64,000 bases of DNA. Origin: Agrypnia vestita. Taxonomy: Eukaryota; Arthropoda; Insecta; Trichoptera; Phryganeidae. Position numbers and translations under genes: made by a program. Below, in pieces: positions 35,017 to 46,094 of the stretch; position 1 is the stretch's first letter; each line of letters opens with the position of its first letter. The notes beneath the pieces are model-generated. The model had not been told where the DNA came from. It did not search any database and saw nothing but the letters and a program-made list of their open reading frames with translations. Where the stretch lies: NCBI GenBank assembly GCA_016648135.1, contig JADDOH010000178.1, positions 310,001-374,000 of the forward strand, given 5' to 3'.

Positions 35017-35269
35017 ACTTGGGAAAATCGAATATTCGGACATTTCGTTCGACGAAAACTGTCCTCAGCTCTTCACTTTATAAGTACATAGCTCAAAAGC
35101 GGTAGTTCAGTCAGTATAATTTTCTTATCCAGCCAGGAAATCATGTCGTAATAATGATCGCTCTCAAAATTGATTTTTCGTATCACAAAAGATCTCGACA
35201 ATGATTTTTGCGAGGCACGAGCTTACAAAACTGTCGTATACCCTATTCTATTACAATTTTGTTGTCATT

Positions 35270-35909
35270 TGTCAACATTTGATGCCTCCCTGATATCACT
35301 CAGTGTAGCCGAAGCAATAGCAGCGCCTGCTCTGTGCGATATGCCATAACGATCACATACTTTAGCCAACTTTTCAATTTTTTTTGTATTTTCTCAATTT
35401 TCTCTTCCTTTAACTATGTTTCCAATGCCTATGCATCTGGAGGTTCTTTGGTCTTCAAGAAATAGGTGGTCTTTGATTGGAACAGTTTTATTTTTTCCAC
35501 ACTTACAAGAAGAAGAATTTTTGCGTTTGCACGCAGCAATGTCAAAAAGAATTGTTGATTTAGTTATAAAGTTTTCTATTTTATCTAAATACGACTGACT
35601 TTTTGGTTATTTGTTGAATTTTTTCGATAGTAGCCTATACTGTTTGCAATATGATAATAGAAGCTGGCTCACAGTGCTTGCATTTTTCCAAACTTCAAGA
35701 ACGGTTCGAGCCACTTGAGAAGTGAAGACTTTTGCTTGTGGTTCTAAATTACTTGACTGTTTCATTTCATGACGCGCCCAATCATAATGTCGTTATACAT
35801 ATCCATAAGTTGGTAACATGGTACTTTAGAATTTTTCGGGATATTTCCCAAAAATACGTAATTTCGTACGACCTCTGGTTTCTTTTGAACTTGACGGTTT
35901 CGATGCCAT
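35270..35909 (-). pseudogene. Pseudogene of an uncharacterised arthropod repeat-type protein
   Basis: From ATG at 35909 one frame runs ~213 codons without a frameshift, broken by only four stops. Pieces are MASKPSSSKETRGRTKLRIF, YDWARHEMKQSSNLEPQAKV, FTSQVARTVLEVWKNASTVS, SYLDKIENFITKSTILFDIA, ACKRKNSSSCKCGKNK, DHLFLEDQRTSRCIGIG, then KLAKVCDRYGISHRAGAAIA. The pattern LFDI.ACKC...CKC, DQRT.R...IG and CDR.G.S.RAAAAIAS recalls an unnamed family common in arthropod genomes; I cannot name its function. The single frame and lack of introns suggest a retrocopy or transposon-borne gene. My earlier-family recall is unverified. Confidence 0.5.
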
Positions 35910-35919
35910 TGTGATTCGT

Positions 35920-37050
35920 TTCATGAATGAATTAAACACTTAAATTTATTACGTATAATATTTAGAAACGGTTGGAAACAAGTAAGCTAACAAATACAAC
36001 CGTTCGGTATGGAGTCTGACCTAATGAGGCACGCATAACGGGAGCGCGACCCGAAACAAGCCGAAATTGCTCGAACGGGGGTAGGTATTTAAGCTAACAG
36101 ATTATCAAAATGAACTTAAATATGGCATTTTCCTTATGCTAGCTATATTATTATTAGAAGAAAGCATGTAATTACTAAGACAATTGGTAAATACAAAAAA
36201 TATATCGTTCTGATTGGAACGTATTTTGCAACTTTTGCTATATTTCAAGGCCTTTTAACTAGCCAAAAGTACCAGTATTAAGGAAAACTGTAAACACAGC
36301 ATTTAATAACATATAAAAATGCAACTTTTGAGAACTATTAAATTTGAAAAATCGAAAGTTGAAAAAAGTGACACCTTAATCTATATATACACACTTTCTA
36401 TTTCATGAGAAGGAGTACAGATGTATATGGCATAGTTTCTCCAAATAAAATAAAGAAAAATAAAAATATTAGGAACTACAATTTATTTTTTCTGAAAAGG
36501 TAGACAAACAGAAGCTTCAAGTTAAAAGCATTAATTCCTCACTATAAATTAAGCTATAGGCCGTCGCTGATTGCTTGCTGTACATCCCGCATCCTTAAGT
36601 GTTAAATATATAAACATTGAAAAATAGGTTTAACGTTTTATGTAAGTAGGGCAGAGCCACGCTGCAGCCAATTTAGGGTCCAGCAACAAGCCATTATTTT
36701 CTGCTAGAATACTACTTTTAGACTAGACTAATTTTAGCCATCACTTCAAGTGTGATTTAACTGGGAATAGGGGTCAAGCATTGATAATAGCGACTAGGGT
36801 TCACAGTGCATATTAAATGACGTGCATAGTCTCCAGGCTATTATTAGCGAACGGTGGAAAATTACATATCTCCTTTCTGCCGCGACGGAATCAAAGACAC
36901 CCCGAAACCTGTTGACAACCATTAATGAAATAAAGCGATATAGCACAGCGTTATTTTATTTTGTCTTTAGTAGTTATATTTTTCCACCAGTCTAAAAACG
37001 TAGTTTCGAGAAAAACGCGAAACAATAGTTATGAAATCCGTTTAAAAATT
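35920..37050. other. AT-rich interval without a recognised gene
   Basis: No coding motif or repeat with a partner in the window was found on either strand. Confidence 0.5.
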
Positions 37051-37064
37051 CACCTTCTATGCTA

Positions 37065-37505
37065 ACTTCTTCTTCTTCCTGTGGTGCCATCTCCTATCGG
37101 AGGTCGGCGATCATTCTGGCGATTACGATTTTCTCAAATCCGTTGAGATACACTTTTACCAGTCCCTTGAGTTACGCAGCCATGAGATGAGACGTCTTCC
37201 TACGTTTCTTTTACCACTTACTTTTCGCTGGATGATGAGTTGGTTTAGACTATATCTTGGTTCTCTCTAATATGTCCGAGATACTCCAGCTTTCTTATCT
37301 TGATATTTCGCAGCACTTCCGATATTTTTCAATACGTTTCCATAAGCCAGAGAACATCATCATTCGTCACTCTATCCACCCAGGAATCTTTTAATATGCG
37401 TCTTTAGATCCACATCTCAAAAGCCTCGAATTTTCAAACAAGTTCTTGGTTAATTATCCATGCCTCCACCCTATATAAGAGAATGGCAAAAATGTAACAC
37501 CGAAC
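37065..37505 (-). pseudogene. LINE reverse-transcriptase C-terminal remnant with (GAA)n tail
   Basis: On the minus strand, in shifting frames: the equivalent of VFFYGVEAW, then LEAFEMW (as GFEMWI), SWVDRVTNDDVL, NIKIRKLEYLGHI, VGRRLISWLRN, ..IARMIADLR, ending in GAAGAAGAAG. This is the non-LTR group whose end reads IRKL.YLGHV.RGEKY...GRR..SWLRN. Other members are at 47140, 53298 and 56937. Confidence 0.65.
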
Positions 37506-37519
37506 CATAACGATATGCC

Positions 37520-40120
37520 ACTTTCAAATTGCTATAACTATTTTTTTATTAGTATTATTTTTAATTTTTGAGTGAGCGCTGACTCAGATTACTTTTTTTA
37601 ATTAATTCAATAAAAAATATAGTTTATTATATTGTATTTTATTTAAGTCTATTAAAACTATAATTACTACATACATCTTATGCGCTGTACTTCTGCAAAA
37701 AGAGACTAACTCTTGTGCTAGGAGAGGGACTTACACTTTTATGTGGATACTTATTTTGTATACATATAAGTATTTTAAAGAATTATGTTTAATTCTTAAT
37801 TGTGTTTTTTTCGTTTTTATTAGCTTGATCTATCTTGAATTATCATTTTTATCACTGTAGGGAGGCTATTAAAATTCTTTATTCCTTAATAAATACAATT
37901 GTGATGATATTGTTTTGGTGTTGCCTTTATTTTGGTAATTATTTTTTAAATAAAGAAGAAAGAAACATTTCTTGAAAATGTCAAAGCTGTGTTAAACCTT
38001 TATGTCCGATTTGCTCTAATATTGATATATTTTAAAAAAGCGTGAGCATGGGGTCAACACATAAAATAATGTTATAATTAAATTTTGACCGACGTACGTA
38101 CGCGAGAATTATTTTCGAATATTTCAGAGTTTTATATTACCCACTCGCACGTCGCAATTTGTTCCGCGCGGCCCGAAGTAAATCGCATTAGTTTAAAAAA
38201 AATCAATACCCCGGATAGATAGTCAATTAATCTTTATAAATTTAATACCCCTCACGAAGGGGCTCAATAAACCCACAAAATAAATTATCCTCCCCCCGCC
38301 CTCCGAACTCGAGTGTCCATAATAAAATATGATTTATTCTTTGCGGCCCTTTGAGCACCGAGGGCTTTATTTCACTTTTCTCTTTGAAATATTAACTGGA
38401 CCTCCTTTCAATTCCGACTTAGTCCGGACAGTTTTTTCCTCCCGAAGATAAAGCGGAATGGCATTATTAATTTCGGCGGAAAGCGTCAAAAGAGAGGAAG
38501 TATAAAATATCATTATTTTTTTATTGCGGGGCAGTGCCGTCCCTTTCTCCTATCTTTATAAGTGCTCTTGATCTCCTTCAGCTGTATATTTTACGCCGCT
38601 TCATTGGAAGTTGAGATAATAATTCTGAATTCTTCGAAATTAATTTCTGTGAGTTTTTATACGATTCGAATCTTTTAATTTTTAATCCTACCTAGGTGCT
38701 TGTCATAAAACCGTTACCTCGTAAGAGAAAGAGAGAATAAACCATCGGCTATTATCATTACCAGAGCCTCTTGAGGACATCAACACGATCGAAGTCTCTC
38801 GTGAATTCCATAAATTCAGGGACGCCCTACAATATACTCTGAAACGTCGGGAAAAATCTAGAAGCGACGGAAACATTCTCGCAAACACTGGCAAAGTATA
38901 AAATGATCTCAAGAGTTTGAAAAACCAACGTTTGGACGTTTTCAGCGCACAAAGATATCGTATTGAGCTGTCCAAAGCCGTATATAACTCATTCTTAGGC
39001 TGTATGCTTTCAGCCGAACTATATATACACAAAATAAATGTTTTCTTATTTTTCGTGAGCTCTATCCCTTCAACGGATCTTGCCTTTTATGTTGGCTATC
39101 ATCATTTTATTTACTGCGACCGAAACTTCTCTACAGTAGGCCTAACAAGTCGGACATCAAAGATGTAAATGCCGTAAATTGTCGGACATCATTTGATTTG
39201 CCTTTTTTAAAAAAGTCTTATGCTTATCTTTATGGTTTTATTACAATAAGCATTTACGGTTAACACACTTTGTTTTGTCAACAATGGATTTTTATTATTC
39301 TTTAATATTATCTTTAATAAATACGTGAGCCGACAAACAAGAAGTTATATACAAAATAATTTTTAAAAAAAACTTGCAGTGGGATATGATATATGAAGTA
39401 ATATAAAATAAACAAATTCTCTACAATTATCGTGTTTTTTTAATATATAGAATACATTCATCATCCGAAGGAAATTATTCCTTTCTTAAAAATTTTACAA
39501 ATAAATTCAAATATTCGTATATATTATCATTAATTATTCGATATTCGAATAGTTGGAATCACGAATATTTGGAGGCTCTACTACCGATACCTGTTTATAG
39601 GGATGTTCAAACCGTAATTTATACTGGTTACGCATGGTACGGTTACATGAGATGCCCATGGAATTGTCAAAAATCAATTACCAATCATAGACACAATCAA
39701 TTACAAATCTCAAATAACTTTTGTTGTGACGCCATTAAAATACCGCCACCTCTACCTGCCTCGTGATTTTCGTTGACCTAAACACCCACTTACTCTGGAC
39801 TTGAGTGATAACTTTATATCTTCTATAATTTTTCAATTTCGAATTCAACTTTTAATTTAATTTTTCTAATTTGTTGACCTTGAAAAGTAAACACTTCATT
39901 TTAATGAGATGTTTTTATTTAATACTCTTAAATCATATTAGGGCTAACTGTTAGCATGATTGACGAGCCATTAATTAATAATCTTTTAACAATATTTATA
40001 TATATGTTCTGAGATGTATAGATGTATCATTAACTGTTACGAAATGTATGTATGCTATGTCGTGGGTCATGGGAAAGACCATAAAAGTTTCTAGAATAGT
40101 CCATTCGAATATATGAATGA
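37520..40120. other. AT-rich interval without a recognised gene
   Basis: Open frames near 38703-39168 on both strands lack recognisable motifs. A Ser/Arg-rich plus-strand stretch (LEDINTIEVSREFHKFRDAL at 38766) has no flanking splice sites I would trust. Confidence 0.4.
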
Positions 40121-40129
40121 TATTTAATT

Positions 40130-40292
40130 GAGTAGCTTGTTGGTCTTGTGGTTAGGACTCTCACGTCGTGATACTCCAGACCAGCAATTAATTCCTATTT
40201 TTATAGCACAAGCGTTTAGCTTAGTTTGAAAATAGTAAGAATATTGATGTGACACGTATTCCATGTTCCCATCTCCATTTAAAAAATATATA
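40130..40292 (+). mobile_element. tRNA-derived SINE, internally deleted
   Basis: It shares GAGTAGCTTGTTGGTCTTGT with the SINEs at 19465 and 43513 but lacks the B-box segment (GGTTCGAATC). The middle and 3' parts (GCACAAGCGTTTAGCTTAG, ATTGATGTGACACGTATTCC) are intact. Confidence 0.7.
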
Positions 40293-40309
40293 TTTCAAAA
40301 ATTTGAAAA

Positions 40310-40446
40310 TGTGGAGATATTCTTATGGTGGTAAAAATTGCATTGTGTAAAATGATCACCTGACGCAGCTCGTAGAGATCATAAGACCTGGGCTATGTTA
40401 AGACACGTTTCCCATCAAAATAGCTGCGTCTCTGTGAGACTCCCTT
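40310..40446 (+). repeat. Dispersed repeat family E
   Basis: AATTGCATTGTGTAAAATGA, GATCATAAGACCTGGGC and GCGTCTCTGTGAGACTCC follow the family E order. Confidence 0.5.
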
Positions 40447-41652
40447 TTATCTTAATTATTTATCATATTTTTATCTTAATTAATAAAATATGTAATAAAT
40501 AAATATATCTATAAGTGAATAAGAATTCAATTTTTCAATCTTTAATGTAAAAACTCTCATGAGTGAAGAACTCCAATTGAGAACGTCGAGTGATTTTTCT
40601 TCAATACACCGGATATCCTTCCAGATGAAGATAGGCTGCGAGTCCGGACCTACTTCGGGTCTGAGCCTCGCATCATTATTTCCGGTTCCTCATTACGCCG
40701 AGGGTTTCTACATCCTGTTCGATATTTTATAATAACGCGACTAGTGACTAGTGACAGCGGCTTGCAGTCAATATGTTCATGCATGATATGTACGTAAACA
40801 TGTACATTTGGTAGAAAAGCAAAATCAAAGATATATCTCACTGTACCTATTTCTTTCACAACTTTTTTTTATTACCCGTGAAAAATCACAGAACGTAATA
40901 ATTGTAGGATTTTGAAGCTGAAAATTTATACATAGAATATCAATGATATAATAAACTGTAGATACGTTACAAGCGTAAAATTTTGGCAACACAAAAGTAA
41001 GGTAATTATTGCCTTACTTGCATTCGTTATTGAACGGACGTTGTGACCAGGCGCGACGCTACGCGGAAAAAGGAACAGAGTATAGTACACTATTGTAAGA
41101 ATGGGTATGTTATTTTAGTCACAGTGCCTTCAAATTACCTGATTTTTCTGTCTATACGCATAGCGTTTGTGTGCCGTGTTTGTTGTCTCTTTAAATGCGA
41201 TATTTGCTACATATGAAAGCCGGCTAGTATGGGAATAACGTGTCTATATTATAATACGTCAATGTAGAAAACCATTTGTTTTTTAATCAAAATCATTCGC
41301 TTAAACCTAAAACTAAATATAATAAATGTCAAGACCGTGTAATTTTTGGGGGCGACCCTGTTGAGCCCGCTCTGATTGCGTGTCACACTCTAATTATCTT
41401 TAGTTGACATCCAACGTCATTCCAGCAAATTATAGACTTTACTGACCGACAGCCAGACAAACAAATTACTGTATTTAGATAATATTATGTCAGACAAATA
41501 TTTAATACCGATGTCTTCCAAAATATAATATAAACAATATATAAAACTCATGTTTCATTGTACTGACTGTACGCGCCTATTATCATCGCACTTATTTAAC
41601 GAATGGATAAGTTAAAAATCTTCAGCCACCGTGATATAAAATACCCGAAGTA

Positions 41653-41695
41653 ATAATGTCAACTCGTGTTATATGGAAACACGAGTTGACATTAT
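41653..41695. repeat. Perfect 18-bp hairpin
   Basis: ATAATGTCAACTCGTGTT and AACACGAGTTGACATTAT are exact reverse complements around a 7-nt loop. Confidence 0.85.
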
Positions 41696-42428
41696 GAATT
41701 CAAGAAACAGATTGATTTTAAAAGTTATTAAAAAAAAGTCAAAACAGACAAAATTAATGCTTCACTTGCTTAAATGGGTTTAAATGGTAAATGTATAGAT
41801 CAACCGCCGAGATATTGTACGAAAAAGTATATTTCTCTCTTATTTTCATTTACATCGGCTTCATATAAAAGAAAATGTCAGACGATAATAGAATGAAATG
41901 ATTGTACAAAAAGTATTAAGCAGTGAAAGTGAATAATTGTGAGCTTTCAATAAAATCCGATCAAAAACGATAAATACAAGAGTCATTGAACACAAAAGAT
42001 GCTTAAATAGTGTAGGCTATTCAGAATTTGCAATTCATTTGATTGAAAAAACACACATTTGACCAATCTTCGGGTGTAGATATACTTCATAGAAATAACA
42101 TAGGTATGCGTCTCAATAATTTGGAAGCATTGTAAATAAAAAAATCATCAAAAATAGATAAAAAATATTTACTTAATAAGCAACTAGATTTGTCGCGTAG
42201 TCCAATTCTAGATATATTCCCCTTCCAATTATTGCAGCCACCCATACCCGCTCTCTTTCACCCAACCCCCACCACAGTCGACTTCTATCTCTTTTTCAAA
42301 TAAAATGTAAATAAAGCATAAGTGTAATGACTCCGGGTGGCGGCGTATTTATTAGATAATACACTCGGCAACGGACTTCTTATTTATTGCAAACACCGTG
42401 CGCGTTTATACAGGACCGTGGTTGGTAG

Positions 42429-43192
42429 CAGAGTGCCGCGTCTAGTGATAGGTCCGCTCTGTACTCACTACTACAATGTAGTACTACACTACATTGAAGT
42501 GCACACTTCGCACATTTTGATGTGTAGTGCACACTACAAACTACAAACACCAAAGTTATTGAAAGTATAAACTTCAAATAGTACACTTCATTTCAAAGCG
42601 AACACTACAAAGTACATATACTTCAAAGTTATCGAAAGTATGAGAAACACATTTTAAATAGTGTATTTTTTACGTGAAATTTTTGGAAAGTTGATGTAGA
42701 TATATGAAGAATTTTCTGGAATCTGTAACAACCCCCCCCCCATGGTTTGAAAATTTTTTGGAATCGAACGAAGAAATCTGTCTGGCGACCTTTTTTTTTT
42801 TTTTTAGCTCGCTAAAAAATTAATTTACTTCATTTCATTACTTCACTTCATTATTATTACAATTACTTCATTTCATTACTTCACTTCATTAATACTACAA
42901 TTACTTCATTACATTACTTCACTTCATTAATACTACAATTACTTCATTACATTACTTCACTTCATTAATACTACAATTACTTCATTTCATTACTTCACTT
43001 CATTAATACTACAATTACTTCATTTCATTACTTCACTTCATTAATACTACAATTACTTCATTACTTCACTTCATTTCGAAGTACTACAATTGTAGTGTAC
43101 ACTTTGTAGTCTTCAAACTGGTGAACGTGTGTGTGTTGTAGTCTTCATTTTGAAATGAAGTTTTTCCCTTCGCTAGCCGCGTCGGCTCTCTG
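42429..43192. mobile_element. Non-autonomous element with CAGAG-type inverted ends and an internal minisatellite
   Basis: The left end CAGAGTGCCGCGTCTAG and the right end read in reverse, CAGAGAGCCGACGCGGCTAG, are imperfect inverted termini of hAT-like type. Subterminal regions on both sides contain inverted CACTACAA / TTGTAGTG motifs. No matching 8-bp duplication was found, so the class is tentative. Confidence 0.4.
42817..43081 (+). repeat. 38-bp minisatellite, about seven units
   Basis: TACTACAATTACTTCATTTC followed by ATTACTTCACTTCATTAA repeats; starts at 42893, 42931, 42969, 43007 and 43045 give an exact 38-bp period, with a degenerate first unit and a 37-bp last interval. Units alternate between CATTTCATT and CATTACATT. 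Confidence 0.85.
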
Positions 43193-43254
43193 CGAGTAGG
43201 TACATACCTAGTTTGCATCCAGTCACGCGGCGCACGCGCGATCCCACATACACT

Positions 43255-43350
43255 ACAATAAGTATACAAAATTTGAGACGAATCAGAAAAATGGTGTAGA
43301 TTTGTAAAGAGAACAGATAGACAGACATTGAGTTCATAGGTATAGATGTA
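43255..43350 (+). repeat. Retroelement 3' tail like that at 3400-3472
   Basis: GAGACGAATCAGAAAAATGG, TGTAGATTTGTAAAGAGAAC and CAGACATTGAGTTCATAGG match the end of the tandem-containing element at 2685-3472. Confidence 0.55.
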
Positions 43351-43434
43351 AGTCAATGCCATCAACACTGAGTTAGACATATTCTTCAATTCTTTCAGGA
43401 AACTTTGTATACCTACTTGTAATTCTAGTGCTAC

Positions 43435-43800
43435 TCTTCTTGTCTTTATTTTTTTATTCGTTCTTGTTGTTTATACATTTAAAATATGTTTCTATGCGAA
43501 ATACAATTGATAAATAGTAGCTTGTTGGTCTTGTGGTTAAGACTCTCGCCTCGTGATCGCAGGTTCGAACCTCACTCCAGACCAATAAGTTAGTCCTATT
43601 TTCATAGCACAAGTGTTTAGCTTAATTTTAAAATAGTAAGAATATTGATGTGACACGTATTCCGTGTTCGCATCTTTATTAAAAAAATATATATCGATTC
43701 TGATCTTGTTGATCTTGATCTTGACTCTTATTCATATATATATCATTATGTTGTGTCTGTTTTATTTTCGAATAAATAAATAAATTATTGGTATCATCAT
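43435..43800 (+). mobile_element. LINE-like 3' tail interrupted by a SINE
   Basis: 43435-43505 and 43715-43795 align with one continuous stretch at 335-515. The SINE at 43513-43690 lies between the two halves, so it inserted later. Confidence 0.55.
43513..43690 (+). mobile_element. tRNA-derived SINE (nested)
   Basis: TAGCTTGTTGGTCTTGTGG, GTTCGAACCTCACTCCAGAC, GCACAAGTGTTTAGCTTAAT and ATTGATGTGACACGTATTCC follow the 19465 copy throughout. It lies ~250 bp upstream of the receptor exon in the same orientation. Confidence 0.8.
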
Positions 43801-43919
43801 AATCAGAACTACTATATTATTAAATTCTATTTTACTGTGAAAATTATACCATAAAAAATTACGACCATTGTGGTGTTAATATTGACTCTCAAAAAAATGT
43901 ACAAAAAGTGTTCACAACA

Positions 43920-43937
43920 TTTTTCTACTTTTCTCAG
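43920..43937 (+). other. Splice acceptor of the octopamine receptor exon
   Basis: A pyrimidine-rich run ending in CAG immediately precedes codon GCC of the exon. The intron upstream reaches beyond the window start, since no earlier exon of this receptor was found. Confidence 0.75.
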
Positions 43938-44175
43938 GCCACACCGGACTCATCTTCCAGGCCGCGTAACTCGTCACTGGCGGCGCCCTCCCCGCCGCCA
44001 CCGTGCCCGTGGACGTGCGAGCTGACCAACGACGCGGGGTACGTGGTCTACTCCGCGCTCGGCTCCTTCTACATCCCCATGCTGGTCATGCTGTTCTTCT
44101 ACTGGAGGATATACAAGGCCGCTGTGAGGACCACCAAAGCCATCAACCAGGGCTTCAGAACTACGAAGGGCACGG
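43938..44175 (+). CDS. Oamb: Internal exon of an alpha-1-adrenergic-like octopamine receptor (class A GPCR)
   Basis: The receptor binds octopamine at the plasma membrane and, in known OAMB/OctAlphaR proteins, signals through calcium and/or cAMP. The exon opens in frame after a pyrimidine-rich tract ending in CAG (43935-43937) and closes before GTGAGT at 44176, a phase 1 donor (238 nt). It encodes a Pro/Ser-rich stretch, the second extracellular loop with WTCELTND (Cys expected to pair with helix 3), helix 5 (YSALGSFYIPMLVMLFFYW) and the start of loop 3 (AAVRTTKAINQGFRTTKG). The serines in YSALGS lie at the usual catechol/phenol contact positions 5.42 and 5.46, upstream of the conserved Pro of helix 5. 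It is much more GC-rich than its surroundings. The in-frame stop at 44181 is intronic read-through. The closest alternative is another biogenic-amine receptor, but AINQGFRTTKG points to OAMB. The symbol is an inference from remembered family motifs. Confidence 0.85.
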
Positions 44176-44181
44176 GTGAGT
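44176..44181 (+). other. Splice donor of the octopamine receptor exon
   Basis: GTGAGT follows the codon for Thr in TTKGT and leaves one base of the next codon in the exon (phase 1 intron). The downstream intron extends past the end of the window, as no next exon (rest of loop 3 or helix 6) is visible. Confidence 0.75.
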
Positions 44182-44504
44182 GACAGTATTTTAAATAAAC
44201 CAATCCAAAAAAAACTGTACCGCTAGGTGGGTATTATGATTATTCATTTTATGTTAAATCACACACAAATATTAGTGCAATATATCTACAAAAATAATTG
44301 TTGAAAAATACTAATATATCAATGTCTATGCCAGCAGGATCGCACGCGTAGATTTTTAATTATTTTTAGTCATATTTTATCAATTTGTGCATTAACCTTA
44401 ACATATTGATTTATGTTGTCGAGGACTTTTTTATAAAACTTTTTGAGTTCTTTAACTACTTTTAAAAAAATTATTTAAATACCTCTCACCGTTAAAGCAG
44501 CGTC

Positions 44505-44742
44505 CGTGAAAAACAAATCGATCGACCATTTTTCCGTCGACTTAAGTTTTAGAATAGGTCACCACAAAATTCCCTTTTATTATAACGGGATAGTTTATAA
44601 CTTCTATCCACCTTGAAAGTCCATTTTAAATACTAGTGAAAGAAATTTTAAAATCGAATCAGTAGTTTCGGAGATTACTTCCTACATCCATACATACAAA
44701 TTTACAAAATTTACCTCTTTATATATTAGTATATGTAGATAA
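44505..44742 (+). repeat. RTE-like 3' end
   Basis: ATCGAATCAGTAGTTTCGGA, CATACATACAAATTTAC and the end CTCTTTATATATTAGTATAT resemble the widespread arthropod RTE 3' end (..GAGATTA..., ATACATACAAA..., TTATATATTAGTATAGAT). No coding part remains. Confidence 0.5.
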
Positions 44743-44749
44743 ACTATAC

Positions 44750-45960
44750 AATATTCCAGGCTCACGGATAAGAACACAAATTTATACTTAATGGTTTAAT
44801 TTTTGAATATATTCTTTCGATGTACCGAGGGCAAAAATTTTATTGTAACGGAAGTTGCAAACGCGCAACGTTCATATGTAGCAAAAATGCGAGACCACAA
44901 AATACACATGAAATTAGTGTTCCAGTAATATAATAATTTCGTTCAAATTCATCGCTCATAAACGAAATTACACGGCTGGAGAAAGTCTCGAACATCGACG
45001 CGGAAGGCAACGCGGCAACTAAATGACATATCCACCAGTGCTTTTCCCTGGCCCATCAAAAATATACTATACTACACATTGTAAGAGCAGGGCTTAGCTA
45101 AGGCGCGAACGCGCGTTAATCTACGCCTCCTCCGTGATGAGTAAATAATGTATTTACAACCATATTGAATCAAATCACAGAAATCGTCAGTTAAAAAGCT
45201 AACGAATGATTGGTTATTGAATTGAAAATAAGAATTGTTTATCGAATTACGATTTTGGTTGTGTAAATGGATTTCATGTTATTGTCGATGTTTTTGAAAA
45301 ACCAATTAATTTTCAGATATTCGTTTTCAAAACAAAATACATTTATTAATTTGACATTCAATCCGGATGTCAAAGTTGTCAAGTTTCGAATGTTTTGAAT
45401 ACGGAACCGTTTTAGGCCGAAAATCGATAAAACATGAAAGTGGGTTGGGGTCGGTCAAGAAAGTGGTCACTTTTTTTTTAAGTGCACACTTTCTTGATTC
45501 GTCGCATCAAATGTCTGCTATGCTGAAGTGATCTCTTATTTTAGCTATCGTAAACCAATAGTCACATTTGTACCACTTTAAAAACAAATATTAATAATTT
45601 ATCTACATTTTACTGTTATAAATTATATTTATTATATCCCTAGATATCGCGTTATTGTATTATTATTCATTTTTAATAAATATCTAAATATCAATTATCA
45701 CAATCATGCCAACGAAGTATAATTTCTACCGCACGTACATGAGTAAACGCTCCTCCACTTTTTGTCTTCGTCAAAATCGTGTACGCAATGATAATAATCA
45801 TTGTGGTCTCTTAATGCATCAGAAACTGCAATTTAGTGAATCATTTAACTAAAACATTTATCTCAACATTGGAGAAGGATTACATTATTTTTAATTGATT
45901 ATAGATGTCTTGCAGATCGAATCTATTTATACATGTGAAAACATGTAAAAAAAAAAAGTC
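44750..45960. other. Intronic AT-rich interval, no gene recognised
   Basis: No exon of the receptor or other coding motif was seen. Nothing here has a partner elsewhere in the window. Confidence 0.5.
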
Positions 45961-45968
45961 TTTATTTG

Positions 45969-46090
45969 GTGTCCACAGGGCTTCCTACGCGTATAAGCTG
46001 ACTTAAGTGATCACTTTTCACAAAGCAATGTTCGCCGATTTCACCCAAGATCATCCACACACATTTATCAAATTTTTTAAGTTGCTTATG
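45969..46090 (-). repeat. Dispersed repeat family E, partial
   Basis: GTGTCCACAGGGCTTCCTAC, GCTGACTTAAGTGATCAC and TTCGCCGATTTCACCCAAG match family E in reverse orientation. Confidence 0.55.
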
Positions 46091-46094
46091 TTTT

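Noticed and set aside
34464..35083. Two plus-strand open frames of ~100 codons as genes
   Set aside because: They are read-through of family E, the Penelope-type family C repeat and a hairpin; the peptide has no motif.
38703..39168. Opposed open frames of ~100 and ~80 codons as exons
   Set aside because: No recognised motif, no credible splice-site pair, and both strands are open, as expected by chance.
42817..43081. CRISPR-like array
   Set aside because: The 38-bp units are contiguous with no unique spacers; this is a minisatellite in a eukaryotic intron.
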